DNA of 64,000 nt from Mucilaginibacter rigui (GCF_014773275.1 NZ_JACWMW010000004.1:186001-250000), one strand, 5' to 3'; counted from the stretch's first letter, positions 37,198 through 46,526 are shown. Notes: a model not told the origin generated them from the sequence alone. A program made the numbers and translations.

Positions 37198-37943
37198 AGC
37201 CAGTACTTTCTGTAATCACCATCGTATATAATAATGCGCGCGATATTGAGCGCACCATGCTATCGGTTTTAAACCAAATTTATATTGGGATAGAATATAT
37301 TGTGGTTGATGGTGCATCGAACGACGGTACGCTGGATATCATCAAAAATTACGAAGACCGCATAGCCAAACTCGTCAGTGAAAAAGATAAGGGTATTTAC
37401 GATGCCATGAACAAAGGCCTTGCCCTTGCCACCGGCGATTACGTGATATTCATGAACTCGGGCGATGAGTTTTATGCTAATGATACAGTTGCCAAAGTGT
37501 TTGCCACTGCGCCCGATGCCGATATCTATTACGGCGAAACCGAAATGGTGAACAACGAACGCGAAAGCCTTGGCCGGCGCCGCCACCAGGCGCCTGACAA
37601 ATTTAACTGGCGCAGCTTTAAGTATGGCATGAGCGTTAGCCACCAGGCAATTTATATCAGGCGTTCTTTAACCGAACCTTACGACCCGAAATACCAGTTG
37701 AGCGCGGATATCGACTGGATCATCCGGGCGGCAAAAAAGGCTAAAAAAATTGTTAAGGTTGATGGGTATGTGGCTAAATATCTGGTTGGCGGCATGTCTA
37801 AAGCCAAACATAAACAAAGCCTGCTGGAGCGGTTTGATATTATGAAGCGGCATTATGGTTTAATACCAACCTTGCTTAACCATACCGTTATTGCGTATAA
37901 CCTGGGCTGGTATTGGATAAAGAACAAAAGAACGAACGATTAA
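37194..37943 (+). CDS. Glycosyltransferase family 2
   Basis: 249 residues, GT-A fold: VITIVYNNARDIERTMLSVLNQ, DGASNDGTLD, MNKGLALATGDYVIFMNSGDEF with a DxD-like acid cluster; C terminus includes SADIDWIIRAAKKAKKIV. Translationally coupled to GT4 by a four-base overlap. Probable surface-polymer assembly. Confidence 0.9.
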   Translation: MKPVLSVITIVYNNARDIERTMLSVLNQIYIGIEYIVVDGASNDGTLDIIKNYEDRIAKLVSEKDKGIYDAMNKGLALATGDYVIFMNSGDEFYANDTVAKVFATAPDADIYYGETEMVNNERESLGRRRHQAPDKFNWRSFKYGMSVSHQAIYIRRSLTEPYDPKYQLSADIDWIIRAAKKAKKIVKVDGYVAKYLVGGMSKAKHKQSLLERFDIMKRHYGLIPTLLNHTVIAYNLGWYWIKNKRTND

Positions 37944-38055
37944 TAACCCCAAACGGCGGGCCATAGTGTGTCAATATTTGATGTGTTTTGCCGGGCCGCT
38001 TAAAAATATTGCTTTATACTTGGCAGCGGCTATGCAATAGTTAAATCTCTTTACC

Positions 38056-38087
38056 TTTCGCCTTTTACATACAACCCCTTATCTTTG
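38056..38087 (+). promoter_or_regulatory. Promoter of miaE
   Basis: TATCTTTG at 38080-38087 with a near -33 sequence (TTTC) at 38056-38059. The start codon is five bases after the element, so a leaderless transcript is likely. Confidence 0.5.
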
Positions 38088-38092
38088 CCCCT

Positions 38093-38692
38093 GTGAGCGA
38101 GAAAACCATCCTTAAACTTCAATTACCTACCGACCCGCTATGGGTTAAAAATGTAGTGGAAAGCAATATTGAAGAATTACTGACCGACCATGCTTATTGC
38201 GAGCAAAAGGCAGCCACCAACGCAATTACCCTGATTATCCAAAACCCTAACCTCAGCGATGTGGTACAGGAAATGATAGCCCTTGCCCAGGAGGAAATGG
38301 AGCACTTTAAACTGGTACACCAGATAATGCTAAAGCGTGGTTTTGTGCTTGGTAAAGAGCGCAGGGATAATTACGTGAACGAGCTTCGTAAATTTATGAT
38401 AGTTGGCGGCGGCCGCGAACAACAGCTGATAGACCGGCTATTGCTTTCTGCCATGATTGAAGCCCGCAGCTGCGAGCGTTTTAAAGTACTGTCAGAAAAT
38501 ATTAATGATAAGGAGCTTTCCGTATTTTACCACGAACTGATGATAAGCGAAGCTACCCATTACGCCATGTTTTTAAGGCTTGCCCGTAAACACGCGGTAA
38601 CTGTTGACGTTGATGCCCGCTGGACGGAGTTTTTGGCATTTGAGGCGCAGGTGATTCAAAATTACGGCAAAGGCGAAACCGTACACGGATAG
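38093..38692 (+). CDS. miaE: tRNA-(ms2io6A37) hydroxylase
   Basis: Nonheme di-iron enzyme that hydroxylates ms2i6A37 of tRNA. 199 residues. Ferritin-like Glu/His pattern: HAYCEQKAATNAI, EMEHFKLVHQIM, MIEARSCERF, EATHYAMFLRLAR. Uses GTG at 38093; the consensus promoter element supports this position. Confidence 0.93.
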   Translation: MSEKTILKLQLPTDPLWVKNVVESNIEELLTDHAYCEQKAATNAITLIIQNPNLSDVVQEMIALAQEEMEHFKLVHQIMLKRGFVLGKERRDNYVNELRKFMIVGGGREQQLIDRLLLSAMIEARSCERFKVLSENINDKELSVFYHELMISEATHYAMFLRLARKHAVTVDVDARWTEFLAFEAQVIQNYGKGETVHG

Positions 38693-38729
38693 TTCGTCCA
38701 CACAAAGCACCCGCTTACCGATACATTGC
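38686..38729 (+). promoter_or_regulatory. Candidate operator motifs upstream of the sensor kinase operon
   Basis: CGGATAGT (38686-38693), TTACCGATAC (38715-38724) and CGATACATTGC (38719-38729) recur almost unchanged upstream of the 40711 gene. See the corresponding finding. Confidence 0.4.
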
Positions 38730-38763
38730 GTAACTTACAGGCTAAATAGTACTTACTTTGAAG

Positions 38764-39894
38764 ATGTTACGCTTAAAAACCTTTTCGGTTATTATACATA
38801 TTGCCTGCTGGCTGCTATTTATGGCGTTGCCATTGTTGTTTGTAAACGGGCGCAACGGCAGTTCCAGCTTATTGGTTTTACTTGCATCGCCATATTATTG
38901 GTTATTCTGTTTAACCTTTATAACGCTATTTTATCTAAATAGCTCTCTCATGTTCCCGCTGTTTTTTCTGAAAAAGAGGTACATCACTTACGCTGCTATA
39001 TGTGTGTGCTTACTTGTTGCCGTATGCTTTTTAAAGCCGTTTGAAAAATTGTTACGCAACAGCGAGGGCTGGCGCAGCAAAATGGCCATGCAAATAGAAA
39101 ACCGCCAGCAGTTTGAGCAGCAACGGGCCCGTCGCGATAGTTTGTTTAAAAGCGGCAAGCTGCCCTCACAGTTTGGCCAGCGCTGGCAAGGGGGCAGGCG
39201 CAAACATTTCGATAGCATCAGCCTGTTCTTTTTTTTAATGATCATGGCTTTAAGTACAGCTATAAAAACGGTACAGCAATGGCAGCTTACCGAGCAGCGC
39301 GCCATCAGCGCCGAAGCCGAAAAAGCAAACGCCGAGCTCTCCTTTCTTAAAGCCCAGATAAACCCTCACTTTTTATTCAATACGTTGAATAACATTTACA
39401 CGCTGGCCATCACCAACAACGCCAACACGGCCGAAAGCATCATGAAGCTATCAAACATTATGCGTTACGTTACCGATGATGTGACCGAGAATTTTGTAAG
39501 CCTGCAAAGCGAGGTAGATTGCATTGTAGATTATATAGACCTGCAACGGTTACGCCTGGGCAGCAAAACCACGGTTAATTTTAACATAACCGGTACCATT
39601 GCGCAGCAAAAAATAGCCCCTTTACTGTTCATGACCTTTGTTGAGAATGTGTTTAAATACGGCGTAAGCAAACAGCACGAAAGCGCTATTGATATTAACC
39701 TGCACATTGCCGACGATATTATTACTTTTATGTGCGTTAACCCCGTATTTGAGCGTAAGGAGCATATTGAGCGTACCGGTATTGGCATTGCCAATACAAA
39801 ACAACGCATGGAGCATTTATACCCCGGCAAACATGTGCTGAATATTGCTGATGATAACGATCAGTTCACGGTGGTATTAACCTTATACATCTAA
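38764..39894 (+). CDS. LytS/YehU-type sensor histidine kinase
   Basis: ATG 38764 is used; the frame opens earlier at a TTG inside a -7-like TTACTTTG. 376 residues. Four to five transmembrane helices without a separate sensor domain, a basic/Gln-rich loop, then the His-kinase PF06580 block: AQINPHFLFNTLNNIYTLAI with phospho-acceptor His, FVENVFKYGVS (N box) and GIGIANTKQRMEHLYPG (G box). Cognate LytTR regulator is 6 bases downstream. Confidence 0.93.
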   Translation: MLRLKTFSVIIHIACWLLFMALPLLFVNGRNGSSSLLVLLASPYYWLFCLTFITLFYLNSSLMFPLFFLKKRYITYAAICVCLLVAVCFLKPFEKLLRNSEGWRSKMAMQIENRQQFEQQRARRDSLFKSGKLPSQFGQRWQGGRRKHFDSISLFFFLMIMALSTAIKTVQQWQLTEQRAISAEAEKANAELSFLKAQINPHFLFNTLNNIYTLAITNNANTAESIMKLSNIMRYVTDDVTENFVSLQSEVDCIVDYIDLQRLRLGSKTTVNFNITGTIAQQKIAPLLFMTFVENVFKYGVSKQHESAIDINLHIADDIITFMCVNPVFERKEHIERTGIGIANTKQRMEHLYPGKHVLNIADDNDQFTVVLTLYI

Positions 39895-39900
39895 GTACCC

Positions 39901-40599
39901 ATGGCTTTAAAATGTGTTGCTATTGATGATGAGCCTCTTGCGCTTGAACTGGTCAAAAACTATGTGGCCTGGTTCCCTGCTCTACAGTTGGTAAATACTT
40001 TTGAGGATGCGGTATCCGGCGCCGAATACCTGCGTAACAACCCTATCGACCTGCTGTTTGTTGATATTAACATGCCCGATATTACAGGGATAGACCTGGT
40101 GCGCTCCCTTGCCGTTAAACCTATGGTGATATTTACCACCGCTTATAAAAATTTTGCTTTTGAGGGGTTTGAACTGGAGGCTATTGATTACCTGCTAAAA
40201 CCCATTGATGTAAAACGTTTTGGCAAAGCGGTTGAAAAAGCCGTTGAGTATTACAAATACAAAAACACATTTACCAAAGAGGGCGAGGATGAAAGCCTGT
40301 ACGTGTACTCGGAATACCGCATGGTAAAAATTGATCTTAAAGAAATTGAATATATTGAAAGCATGGAGGACTATATCAAGATCCACGTGCATAATGCCAA
40401 AACCATATTAACCCTGATGCCGCTAAAAAAGGTATTGGAAAAACTACCCGAAGATAAATTTCAGCGCATTCACCGCAGCTATATTGTACCGGTAAAAAAA
40501 ATCATCTCCATACAAGGCCGCAAGGTAAAACTGGCGGATATTGAGCTGCCCATCAGCGACAGTTATGCCGATTTTGCCCGCCGCTGGGTGAAAATGTGA
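39901..40599 (+). CDS. LytTR-type response regulator
   Basis: 232 residues. Receiver domain with phospho-acceptor Asp in DLLFVDINMPDITG (about 52-65), switch Lys in KPIDV, then a LytTR DNA-binding domain (about 130-232; YVYSEYRMVKIDLKEIEYIESMEDYIKI, MPLKKVLEKLPEDKFQRIHRSYIVPVKKI). LytTR proteins bind direct repeats upstream of their targets. Confidence 0.95.
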   Translation: MALKCVAIDDEPLALELVKNYVAWFPALQLVNTFEDAVSGAEYLRNNPIDLLFVDINMPDITGIDLVRSLAVKPMVIFTTAYKNFAFEGFELEAIDYLLKPIDVKRFGKAVEKAVEYYKYKNTFTKEGEDESLYVYSEYRMVKIDLKEIEYIESMEDYIKIHVHNAKTILTLMPLKKVLEKLPEDKFQRIHRSYIVPVKKIISIQGRKVKLADIELPISDSYADFARRWVKM

Positions 40600-40610
40600 C
40601 TGAAAAAAAT

Positions 40611-40645
40611 CGGATAGTCGATACATCGCCGCCGTTTACCGATAC
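40611..40645 (+). promoter_or_regulatory. Candidate operator motifs upstream of the 40711 gene
   Basis: CGGATAGT (40611-40618), CGATACATCGC (40619-40629) and TTACCGATAC (40636-40645). The two CGATAC cores are 21 bp apart, close to two helical turns, as expected for paired LytTR half-sites. Confidence 0.45.
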
Positions 40646-40710
40646 CCTCTCTCTTCCTTTGCCGCTACCGGGTACATTTACATTAATTATTTACCCTTAC
40701 TTCCATCACC

Positions 40711-41247
40711 ATGACAAAGGCTATCATAAAACTCACATATAAACAAGTTATCGATGCATCATCAACCGGCGATTTTGAAAAGAATGTGCTGTTTGCATCC
40801 TACCAGGAGTTCCTGCTGAAATCACAGGCATATAACCCCGGTAATAAGCTAACAACCTTCAGCGAAATGAAGAACAACGATGGCCGCGCCAACTTGCTGC
40901 ATTATAAATTGAGTTTTGTAATTGGCTATTTTATTGAAACGCTGAAAAATAAAATACCGGTTGTAACAGATACGCTGGGCAACAGCATCACTTTTGAGGT
41001 CCCGAAGTTTGAGCTCATAGAATCAGACGTTACTACGATGGCGGCGCATAAGGTAGCTATCAATTACATTACAACGGAGCTTACGCTTTTAAACATCATA
41101 GGCGAATACCTGGTGCTTTCAGCAGGCAACGGTGAGGAAACATTTACTATAAAAATGCAGGATGGCTTAGCCATCACCAGCTATCAGCAGGCAGAAAGCA
41201 AGGCTGCTGTTAACGGGCACAGCATGTTAAGTAAGCTGAGCGCTTAA
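40711..41247 (+). CDS. Hypothetical protein, possible target of the LytTR regulator
   Basis: 178 residues, cytoplasmic (no signal or TM). Contains an alternation of helices and strands (YKQVIDASSTGDFEKNVLFASYQEFLLK, FELIESDVTTMAAHKVAINYITTELTLL) but no family I recognise. Followed by a terminator (41294-41326), so it is monocistronic. Shared upstream motifs link it to the kinase/regulator pair. Confidence 0.6.
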   Translation: MTKAIIKLTYKQVIDASSTGDFEKNVLFASYQEFLLKSQAYNPGNKLTTFSEMKNNDGRANLLHYKLSFVIGYFIETLKNKIPVVTDTLGNSITFEVPKFELIESDVTTMAAHKVAINYITTELTLLNIIGEYLVLSAGNGEETFTIKMQDGLAITSYQQAESKAAVNGHSMLSKLSA

Positions 41248-41293
41248 ATAATCGAATACCCCTTTTTTCATAAATATATAGTATAGTTTGGTG

Positions 41294-41326
41294 GGGCGCC
41301 CTAAGGTTTGGGGCGCTCTTTTTTTA
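41294..41326 (+). terminator. Intrinsic terminator
   Basis: GCGCCC / GGGCGC stem (41296-41301, 41311-41316) then seven T (41318-41325), directly at the end of the FAD monooxygenase gene on the other strand. Confidence 0.75.
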
Positions 41327-42928
41327 TGCTTTGATAAAACCGACCACGTTGCGCAGGTAGTTGTTCATCATTTCTATATCCACAATATCGTTCAGGTAAC
41401 CGATGTGCAGATCCGGGCGGATGATGAGCGCTTTGCGCATCCCGGCTTTTACTTCAAAAGCGTCAAAAATATGCCAGTTGGTGTTTGATGGCGGCAGGTG
41501 AAAGAAGTTGATGCTGCCCTGGTAATCCTGCGTTATCCATTTGGCAAGGGTAAACAGGTAAGCTTCCGGTATCTCGCCAAGTGTTATCAGCGTAAAGCCC
41601 GGTTTGCTGCACCAGGTGTGGATATCAGTATTCGTTTTTTTCTTCTCGTCAAATATTTCAAAGTACGGCAGGCGGTCGCCGGCTTTTATATGGGTACTTG
41701 TATTACCCAATTGCAGGTTTAGCTTACTATCGCGATAGCTGATGCCGGTTTGCGATACCTGCCTGAAGAAGTACCCACGCAGTTTTTCACTTTTCCAGAT
41801 CAGCTTTAAGGCATTCGGGACAATGTAGCGTTTCAGCAAGCCGTTAAACCAGCTGCGCGATGAGATCACATTAAAGATCCTGTCGGTAGTGCCCAGCAAT
41901 TCTTTAGCCACCGGCATCCGCTCAATGGCGTAACTGGCCAGGATGGTTTGTTTAATTTGCCCATTGATCACCGCTGCCAGTTTCCAGCCCAGGTTATAGG
42001 CATCCTGCAGGCCGGTGTTCATGCCTTGCCCGCCAACCGGCGAGTGGATATGCGCGGCATCGCCAATTAAGAAGCAACGGCCATCGCTAAACTCCCCGGC
42101 CATGCGGTGGTGCAGTTTATATATGGTGAACCAGTTTACCTGTTCAATTTTAATATTTGCTTTTGTGATGCTTTGCAATTCGGGCAGTACATCGTTAATA
42201 TCCAGGCCTTCCTTGTTTTCCAATCCATCGGGCAAACTGGCAACTATACGGAATGAGCTATCCTCGGGCATGGGGAAAAACCCCGCGAAACCTTTTTTGG
42301 CCATAAACAGGTTAACGGTATCGCCGTTCATGTGGCTTGCCAGTTTAACATCGGCCAGATAAAATTTATGCTGATAGGTATCACCGCCAAAGGGTATGCC
42401 CAACTGTTTACGTACCATACTGTGCGCGCCATCGGCACCAATAACATAATCGCAGGTGAGGGAGTGTGTGGTATCGCCGTTCTGCAGTGTTACTTCTACG
42501 GTACCTTTGTTCTGTTTAAGGCTGATGAGGGTCGTTCCCCAGTACACCGGGCAACAGGCGGTAGTTAAATACTCCAACAGGGTGCGCTCATTTTTGCTTT
42601 GCTGGTACAGGTGGATGAAGGGATACAGCGTTTGAGTATTCCCCAGATCTTTTAACGCTATGGAGGCCAGTGGCTCACCATCCACATTAAATGTTAAGCC
42701 ACCAGCTTGTTTGCCGCCGCTTATCACCTTATCTATTACCTCCAATTGTCTATAGATCTCGAGCGAGCGGGCCTGTACCGCTAATGCTTTTGATTGACTG
42801 GTTGGCCCCTGCTTTATATCGATAATGATAGGCTGCACCCCGTTGCGCAGCAATTGCGCAGCCATCATCAGCCCGGATGGCCCGGCGCCAACTATCAGTA
42901 CACTGGTATGTTGCGGCAGGGCTATCAT
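41324..42928 (-). CDS. FAD-dependent aromatic monooxygenase (PheA/TfdB-type)
   Basis: 534 residues, group A flavoprotein hydroxylase. Rossmann FAD motif VGAGPSGLMMAAQLL (about 13-27), the DG motif VIGADGAHSMVRK, and GD motif CFLIGDAAHIHSPVGGQGMNTGLQDAYNLGWKLAAV. The C-terminal thioredoxin-like domain (FTLITLGEIPEAYLF) is typical of phenol hydroxylase relatives. Substrate unknown. Likely cotranscribed with the RsmI-like gene upstream. Confidence 0.88.
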   Translation of the reverse strand: MIALPQHTSVLIVGAGPSGLMMAAQLLRNGVQPIIIDIKQGPTSQSKALAVQARSLEIYRQLEVIDKVISGGKQAGGLTFNVDGEPLASIALKDLGNTQTLYPFIHLYQQSKNERTLLEYLTTACCPVYWGTTLISLKQNKGTVEVTLQNGDTTHSLTCDYVIGADGAHSMVRKQLGIPFGGDTYQHKFYLADVKLASHMNGDTVNLFMAKKGFAGFFPMPEDSSFRIVASLPDGLENKEGLDINDVLPELQSITKANIKIEQVNWFTIYKLHHRMAGEFSDGRCFLIGDAAHIHSPVGGQGMNTGLQDAYNLGWKLAAVINGQIKQTILASYAIERMPVAKELLGTTDRIFNVISSRSWFNGLLKRYIVPNALKLIWKSEKLRGYFFRQVSQTGISYRDSKLNLQLGNTSTHIKAGDRLPYFEIFDEKKKTNTDIHTWCSKPGFTLITLGEIPEAYLFTLAKWITQDYQGSINFFHLPPSNTNWHIFDAFEVKAGMRKALIIRPDLHIGYLNDIVDIEMMNNYLRNVVGFIKA

Positions 42929-42934
42929 ATTTAT

Positions 42935-43645
42935 TTACGCGTGGAACAATAAAAATATGGCGGGCCGCTTACGCAGGTCGGGCACTTGTTTTTGCCATTC
43001 GGCTATGGGCATGGTTTTAATAAACTCGGTAGGGGCGGTAATATCGCAGGCAATGCAAAGGCGGGTATTCGGCTTGCAGGTTTTTAGAACTTCCTGCAGC
43101 ATACTATCGTTACGGAACGGCGTTTCGATGAACAGTTGCGTTTGCTTGTTCTTCTCGGCCAGGCCTTCCAGTTCCTTGATACGTTTACTGCGTTCTATCT
43201 TATCTATCGGCAGGTAACCATTAAAGGTAAAGCTTTGCCCGTTAAAGCCCGATGCCATCAGCGCCAGCAAAATAGAGCTTGGGCCAACCAGCGGTACCAC
43301 CTTAATACCCTTACGGTGCGCCTCGGCTACTATGTCCGCACCGGGGTCGGCAATGCCGGGGCAGCCCGCTTCGCTCATCAGGCCAACATCATTACCGGCT
43401 ATTAGCCCTTTAAAAAACTCTTTAAGGCCTGCATCGCGGTTATGCTTGCCATAATCATGGATCAGTAATTCGCTTTGCGGGGTTTTTAAACCGGCCAGCT
43501 TTAAAAAACGGCGGGCGGTTTTCTCGTTCTCTACAATGTATTCTTTTACACTGTTAATGGTATCAACCAAATAAGGGGTGAACGATTGGGCCGCGGCCTC
43601 GTCTGCAAGTGGTACAGGTATTAAATAAAGGGTTCCGTAAGCCAT
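42935..43645 (-). CDS. RsmI/YraL-like tetrapyrrole-methylase-fold SAM methyltransferase
   Basis: 236 residues starting at ATG 43645 (MAYGTLYLIPVPL). Contains VGLMSEAGCPGIADPG, VPLVGPSSILLALMASGFNGQSFTFNGYLP and IETPFRN, the 16S rRNA C1402 2'-O-methyltransferase pattern. Somewhat short, resembling the second RsmI-type paralogue seen in many Bacteroidetes, so the target may not be C1402. Confidence 0.8.
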   Translation of the reverse strand: MAYGTLYLIPVPLADEAAAQSFTPYLVDTINSVKEYIVENEKTARRFLKLAGLKTPQSELLIHDYGKHNRDAGLKEFFKGLIAGNDVGLMSEAGCPGIADPGADIVAEAHRKGIKVVPLVGPSSILLALMASGFNGQSFTFNGYLPIDKIERSKRIKELEGLAEKNKQTQLFIETPFRNDSMLQEVLKTCKPNTRLCIACDITAPTEFIKTMPIAEWQKQVPDLRKRPAIFLLFHA

Positions 43646-43723
43646 AGTTATTATCTTATAATGCAAAAAGCGATGTTAAGTTTCGCTTGATATAAAAAGA
43701 GACGCGAAGTCCCCAATACAAAA

Positions 43724-43747
43724 AGAGACGCGAAGTATCGCGTCTCT
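43724..43747. repeat. Hairpin AGAGACGCGA-AGTA-TCGCGTCTCT
   Basis: Perfect 10-bp stem with a four-base loop, preceded by a partial copy at 43699-43710. A degenerate copy occurs near 51725-51745. It could serve as a terminator for the minus-strand aminotransferase. Confidence 0.75.
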
Positions 43748-43757
43748 ACAATTTTCT

Positions 43758-45014
43758 CTATTTTAATTTAGCCAGCGCTTCGCGGATGCGTGGTATCATC
43801 TGCTGGATCTCTGTAAGGGTTGTTGCCCCTACAGATGCCCTGAACCAGGTAACATCCTCGCCGGTACCAAATGCCGAGAACGGCACTAAAGCAACGCCCG
43901 CTTCTTTGATCAGGTAAAAATTCACATCGGCGCTATTAGCTAATACCTTACCATCAGGCGTGGTTTTGCCCACATAATCAACCCTGATGGTTAAGTAAAT
44001 GGCACCCATAGGCTCAATAGAATCTACGCTGAAACCATCGGCTTTTAACGCCTGGAAACCCTCGTGCAGGGTGCTTAAGCTTGCCTGGATATTACCTTTT
44101 AGTTTATCGAGGTAAGTGTTTACGTAAGTATCGTTTTTAAGGTATTCGGCCATGGCAACCTGCTCTGCCTTTGGCGACCATGCGCCCATGTGGCCAACAA
44201 TGGCTTTCATGTTATTTACGATGAACGCCGGGCCAAAGCCCCAGCCCACACGTACACCTGTTGCAGCAAAACATTTCGATCCGCCGTCAATAAACACGGT
44301 GTAATCTTTCAGTTCCGGGCGCAGGGTTACCGGGTCGTAATGTTTGTATTCGCCAAATGTTAATTGCGAGTAGATCTGATCGTACAACAGGTACAATGGT
44401 TTCTCGTCCGCACCGCGGCTTTTATTTTCGGCTATAACCAGGTCGCAAATTTCTTCCAGGTCTTTTTTACCAAACATGGTACCGGTTGGGTTTAGCGGCG
44501 AGCATAATGCCAGCATGGTAGCGCCCTTTAAATGCGGGGCTATCTCATCTGCCGTAGGCATAAAATTATTCTCGGGGCGGGTTTCTACCAAAATAGCTTC
44601 GGCACCGGTCAAATCACAATAATGGTTATTGTTCCATGACGGTGTAGGGAACACCACCTTATCGCCCGGGTCAACCAGGGCCAGGTAAGTAGAATAGATC
44701 AGCGGGCGCGAACCACCCGAAATCAGGATCTGGTTTGAGGCGTAATCCAAGCCCATCCTGTTTTTAAGGAATGCAGATACGCTTTCGCGCAGGCTCAGCA
44801 TGCCATCAGCAGGAGGGTAGTTGGTTTGGTTATGGTTATAGGCATCAATAATGCCGTCTTTGAGTTCGGTTGGGATAGGATAAATATCAGCATCAAAATC
44901 GCCAATGGTTAGGTTAGCAATGTTTTGGCCTTGTTTTTTTAATTCGTTTATTTCGCCGGCTATTTTTATGATCTCCGAGCCGTGCAAATTTTGTGCTAAT
45001 ACTGATACTTTCAT
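43758..45014 (-). CDS. Class I/II PLP-dependent aminotransferase
   Basis: 418 residues from ATG 45014 (MKVSVLAQNLHGSEIIKIA). Fold-type I features: YPPADGMLSLRESV, LCSPLNPTGTMF, LYDQIYSQLTF, and the PLP Lys in DGGSKCFAATGVRVGWGF. Substrate not deducible; aspartate-type aminotransferases are the closest pattern. TATATTTG at 45042-45035 is a plausible promoter element with a 16-base leader. Confidence 0.9.
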   Translation of the reverse strand: MKVSVLAQNLHGSEIIKIAGEINELKKQGQNIANLTIGDFDADIYPIPTELKDGIIDAYNHNQTNYPPADGMLSLRESVSAFLKNRMGLDYASNQILISGGSRPLIYSTYLALVDPGDKVVFPTPSWNNNHYCDLTGAEAILVETRPENNFMPTADEIAPHLKGATMLALCSPLNPTGTMFGKKDLEEICDLVIAENKSRGADEKPLYLLYDQIYSQLTFGEYKHYDPVTLRPELKDYTVFIDGGSKCFAATGVRVGWGFGPAFIVNNMKAIVGHMGAWSPKAEQVAMAEYLKNDTYVNTYLDKLKGNIQASLSTLHEGFQALKADGFSVDSIEPMGAIYLTIRVDYVGKTTPDGKVLANSADVNFYLIKEAGVALVPFSAFGTGEDVTWFRASVGATTLTEIQQMIPRIREALAKLK

Positions 45015-45461
45015 TGGTATAATTTTACGAGGTGCAAATATAGGGTTATTGAGGTGAATGGTGAAAAGGTTAAAGCTGAAAGCCATTGCCGGTTAATTTT
45101 TAGGTGACTCCTACGGAGTCTTGGAGTTTGCTTCCCATATTTTCTATAAACACGTGGCTCCTATGGAGCCTAAGCTGCAAAGATATTACGCTTCCTACGG
45201 AGCCATTTAAATAATAGGTTAGTCTCACGCTCTGGGTTAAGGTGACTCCTACGGAGTCCAAGGCCTACTTTCCATATTTTCTATAACACGTGGCTCCTAT
45301 GGAGCCCTGAGAGTGAACTATGCAACGCTCCGTAGGAGCATCCTGTTTATAGAAAAATCAAAGAAAACCGCTGACTCCATCGGAGTCTCCTAACCTTCCA
45401 GCCAAACAAAAAAGTCCCCGTATTTTCATGCGGGGACTTTTATATTTAAATAAGCTTAAGC
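45015..45461. repeat. Field of mini-palindromes between the two aminotransferase genes
   Basis: Two related direct units, 45097-45172 and 45238-45304, each carrying GACTCCTACGGAGTC (near the start) and GGCTCCTATGGAGCC (near the end) around a TTTTCTATAA(A)CACGTGG core. Additional copies (TTCCTACGGAGCC, GCTCCGTAGGAGC, GACTCCATCGGAGTC) bring the count of NCTCC-3 nt-GGAGN stem-loops to at least seven. No gene is seen; the ilvE terminator is at the right edge. Confidence 0.8.
45406..45442 (-). terminator. Intrinsic terminator of ilvE
   Basis: 10-bp stem AAAGTCCCCG / CGGGGACTTT (45411-45420, 45431-45440) with poly-T on the minus strand, just after the ilvE stop. Confidence 0.85.
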
Positions 45462-46526
45462 TTATACAATGTAGTTCCAGCCGTGGGTATCTTCTGCCCT
45501 GCCATACTTAATAGCATCAAGCGTTGTGAGCACCTTTTGAGAAAACTCGCGCGTAGCAGGGTCGCTCAGGGTATACTCTTCGCCATCAACGCTAATAGAG
45601 CCAACCGGGGCAATAGTAGCGGCAGTGCCTGCACCAAATGCATCGGTTAGTTTACCATTTTTGGCGCCTTCAACCAATTCGGCAACTGATACCTTGCGCT
45701 CTTCTACCGGGATACCCCAATCTTTAGCCAAGGCAATAACTGTGTCGCGGGTTACGCCATCAAGGATGGTATCTTTTGCTTCGGCGGTTATCAGCTTACC
45801 ATCTAACAGGAACATCGCGTTAGCGGCGCCCATTTCTTCAACATATTTATGTTCTTTGGCATCTGTCCAGATCAGCTGGTCAAAACCCTCTTCGGTAGCT
45901 TTACGCGCAGGCAGCATTGATGAACCGTAGTTACCGGCAGCTTTTGCAAAGCCCATACCGCCTTCGGCAGCGCGGGTGTAATGCGTTTCAACCTTAACAC
46001 GCAATGGTTTTGAAAAATATGGACCTGTTGGGCCAATAATAACCACATATTTATAGGTAGCCGATGGCGTTACACCCAGGTATGGATCGGTAGCGAACAT
46101 AAACGGACGAATATACAAAGCATGGTTAGCTTTGGCCGGGATCCATTCGCGGTCAATGTCAACCAATGCCGCTATACTTTGTACAAATACCTCCTCAGGT
46201 AAAGTAGGCATGCAAAGGCGCTCTGCCGATTTGTTAAAACGGATAGCATTCTTATCGGGGCGGAAAATAGAGACCGTACCATCAGCATGCTTGTAAGCCT
46301 TAATACCTTCAAAAAACGACTGGCCATAGTGCAGCGCAGAAATAGCCGGGCTCATCAGGATAGGGCCATAAGGCAAAATCTCAAAATTCTTCCATTCGCC
46401 ATCGGCGTAATCGGCCACAAACATGTGGTCAGAGAAAACCTTACCAAAAGGCAGGTTGCTAAAGTCCGTCTCAGCCAGGCGTGAGTGAGCGGCTTTGGTT
46501 ATTTTTATGTCCAGTGTATCGGTCAT
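45462..46526 (-). CDS. ilvE: Branched-chain amino acid aminotransferase
   Basis: Last step of valine, leucine and isoleucine synthesis. Fold-type IV, 354 residues from ATG 46526. Features: FGKVFSDHMFVADYADGEW, HYGQSFFEGIKAYKHADG, LYIRPFMFATDPYLGV, PLP Lys in FAKAAGNYG, and GTAATIAPVGSI. The larger, eukaryote-like subtype common in Bacteroidetes. Confidence 0.95.
   Translation of the reverse strand: MTDTLDIKITKAAHSRLAETDFSNLPFGKVFSDHMFVADYADGEWKNFEILPYGPILMSPAISALHYGQSFFEGIKAYKHADGTVSIFRPDKNAIRFNKSAERLCMPTLPEEVFVQSIAALVDIDREWIPAKANHALYIRPFMFATDPYLGVTPSATYKYVVIIGPTGPYFSKPLRVKVETHYTRAAEGGMGFAKAAGNYGSSMLPARKATEEGFDQLIWTDAKEHKYVEEMGAANAMFLLDGKLITAEAKDTILDGVTRDTVIALAKDWGIPVEERKVSVAELVEGAKNGKLTDAFGAGTAATIAPVGSISVDGEEYTLSDPATREFSQKVLTTLDAIKYGRAEDTHGWNYIV

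Noticed and set aside
45097..45385. CRISPR-like look of repeated GGAGTC/GACTCC blocks
   Set aside because: The repeats are short palindromes with irregular spacing and no unique spacers of constant length; no cas genes nearby.
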